Under the pieces are notes generated by a model. It had not been told where the DNA came from. It saw only the letters and a program-made list of their open reading frames with translations, and searched no databases. From Bacteroidota bacterium (GTDB lineage: Bacteria > Bacteroidota > Bacteroidia > AKYH767-A > 2013-40CM-41-45), in the NCBI GenBank assembly GCA_016708785.1, contig JADJFC010000006.1:62001-126000 (forward strand): a stretch of 64,000 bases of DNA, in the 5' to 3' direction. Position numbers and translations under genes: made by a program. Numbering within the stretch: position 1 is the first letter of the stretch; each line of letters opens with the position of its first letter. Positions 63,024 to 64,000 of this stretch are shown piece after piece.

Positions 63024-63446
63024 TTAATGCTCATTTACAAACAATGCAACAGTAATTCCGAAAATTACATGTCCCATAATACTACCGATCATTATTAACA
63101 TCATATTGCCGGTCATCGTTGGCATTGGCATCATCATTCCTATCATTGTCATCATTATTTGCGCAAAGATGAAAGCCGCAAAGCCGAAGATAGCTCCTTT
63201 TAAAATGTTGTTGCCAACTTTTTTCACTAAATTTATAAAGATGAATGCGTATGCCATTGCGAAAACTATTCCTATCATAAAGTGCATGAGCCAGCCGATT
63301 CCAATTGAGAAACCCATCATCGTGGAAAGCATTTCCGGTGGCGACATTTTAGGCATACCAATCATATGACATACCATCATAGTAACTGTCATGACGGCTG
63401 TGCCGATAATACCTCCAATAAGAGCTTGTTTGATTTTAGAAGTCAT
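63024..63446 (-). CDS. Membrane protein of the DUF6789 type
   Basis: 140 residues with four membrane helices and unusually many Met (MKMSPPEMLSTMMGFSIGIGWLMHFMIGIVFAMAY, then MMTMIGMMMPMPTMTGNMMLIMIGSIMGHVIFGI). The N-terminal GGIIGTAVMTVTMMV and GIGWLMHFMIGIVFAMAYA segments match the DUF6789 pattern as I know it. His residues lie in membrane helices, so metal or haem binding is conceivable but not shown. Flanked by two P460-like genes. Confidence 0.8.
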   Translation of the reverse strand: MTSKIKQALIGGIIGTAVMTVTMMVCHMIGMPKMSPPEMLSTMMGFSIGIGWLMHFMIGIVFAMAYAFIFINLVKKVGNNILKGAIFGFAAFIFAQIMMTMIGMMMPMPTMTGNMMLIMIGSIMGHVIFGITVALFVNEH

Positions 63447-63470
63447 TGTTTAATTTTTTTGAGTTGACAA

Positions 63471-63995
63471 TTATTTAGAGAATACAAAATCTTTTGAGGA
63501 TACTGCTGAATGACAACCGCCACACATACCGTTCATCAGGTTTGCTCCTCTCATGGGTGTTCCGGCACTGTCAGCCGCAATAGACCCGTCAGGCATGAGC
63601 ACAAAAAACTCCCAGTTACCTACGTTGGAATTGAAGCTGTTTCCCCGCTTAACCATGGCCGTGTGCTCATTTACTGTTCCGCCGGTATTAGCAGAGTGCT
63701 TCACTATTACCGTTCCAATAGGATATGTTCCGTTCACCGGGTCTTGTCCGTTTTTAAAATAAACATTTCGAACAACAGTGCTGTCGTTCCCACCATGAGC
63801 CATTCCTCCTAATGCCGGGTCAGGACCTTGCGCAGTTGCGTCCAGCGACCAAGCCATGAAATTTGCAAAAGTGCTGTTGTCGGCCACAAATTCTTGTGGT
63901 ACTGGTTCGTTGTCTATATCCTTTTTACATGACTGAACGCTTGCTAGCAGTGTAATTGAGAATGCTGCTAATGCGATGACCCTTGTCTTTTTCAT
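63471..63995 (-). CDS. P460-like haem lipoprotein
   Basis: 174 residues. Lipobox ends at Cys23 (MKKTRVIALAAFSITLLASVQSC), followed by KKD as in its paralog. The body: YPIGTVIVKHSANTGGTVNEHTAMVKRGNS, NWEFFVLMPDGSIA, and a C-terminal haem motif CGGCH (Cys158, Cys161, His162) with SAVSSKDFVFSK. This order (P-x-G-T-V-I-V-K, A-M-V-K-R, C-x-x-C-H, D-F-V-F) fits cytochrome P460-like proteins. The start is five bases from the window edge, so upstream context is not visible. Confidence 0.85.
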   Translation of the reverse strand: MKKTRVIALAAFSITLLASVQSCKKDIDNEPVPQEFVADNSTFANFMAWSLDATAQGPDPALGGMAHGGNDSTVVRNVYFKNGQDPVNGTYPIGTVIVKHSANTGGTVNEHTAMVKRGNSFNSNVGNWEFFVLMPDGSIAADSAGTPMRGANLMNGMCGGCHSAVSSKDFVFSK

Positions 63996-64000
63996 TTCTT

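Noticed and set aside
1..64000. tRNA or rRNA genes
   Set aside because: No T-loop/acceptor arrangement or rRNA-like sequence was noticed by eye on either strand; a covariance search could not be run.

Overview
The window is a chromosomal segment of a member of the Bacteroidota, AT-rich and probably free-living. The evidence is the set of type IX secretion (T9SS) C-terminal sorting domains, the gliding-motility genes gldB and gldC, many lipoproteins with SC-K-K-D type lipoboxes, Bacteroidota-type promoters (TTG or TTTG, about 19-20 nt, TAnnTTTG), an FtsZ ending in RQNNSFLHDNVD, and several Bacteroidota-restricted families (DUF4199, DUF6624, DUF1800/DUF1501). No tRNA, rRNA, CRISPR, prophage or transposase was seen.

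Layout. 1-2857: the start of topA (reverse, running off the left edge), a radical SAM protein and a small lipoprotein. 2858-3405: intergenic repeats. 3406-10839: a conserved forward block, miaB - sigma-54 regulator - lptE-like - unknown - secG, then groES-groEL. 11106-17123: an unknown membrane protein, two tandem paralogous T9SS-secreted proteins (reverse) and an Omp28-like T9SS protein (forward). 17141-31947: a long reverse block holding GH92 alpha-mannosidase, GH2 beta-mannosidase, CutC, aspartylglucosaminidase, a DUF1501/DUF1800 pair, GH20 hexosaminidase and a ROK sugar kinase. Together these could dismantle an asparagine-linked high-mannose glycan down to phosphorylated GlcNAc. 32066-32851: cspA and a YqeY-like gene. 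33327-48777: a complete reverse dcw cluster, mraZ-rsmH-ftsL-ftsI-murE-mraY-murD-ftsW-murG-murC-ftsQ-ftsA-ftsZ, with a recognisable MraZ operator upstream. 49066-54699: an alpha/beta hydrolase, engB, gldC, gldB, an outer-membrane protein and nadE. 54999-64000: small accessory genes, including a universal stress protein, a secreted propeller-like protein, a RES/Xre toxin-antitoxin pair with a visible promoter and operator, a DUF4199/LuxR pair, and two P460-like haem lipoproteins flanking a membrane protein.

Two features cut across the window. First, about ten genes, including the expected essential ftsI, are broken by single-base indels, mostly in short homopolymers. This looks more like consensus sequencing error than true decay. 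Second, the intergenic spaces hold at least eight sequence-unrelated families of inverted repeats with a common style: arms of about 20-45 nt built from repeated short words such as CTGCG, GTAAGTAG, TTTGACC, ACTCACAC or TTTTTCG, folding into long hairpins. One family lies precisely between the stop codon of one gene and the start codon of the next co-directional gene in three or four separate places. These repeats are the most unusual signal here and I know of no named element that matches them.
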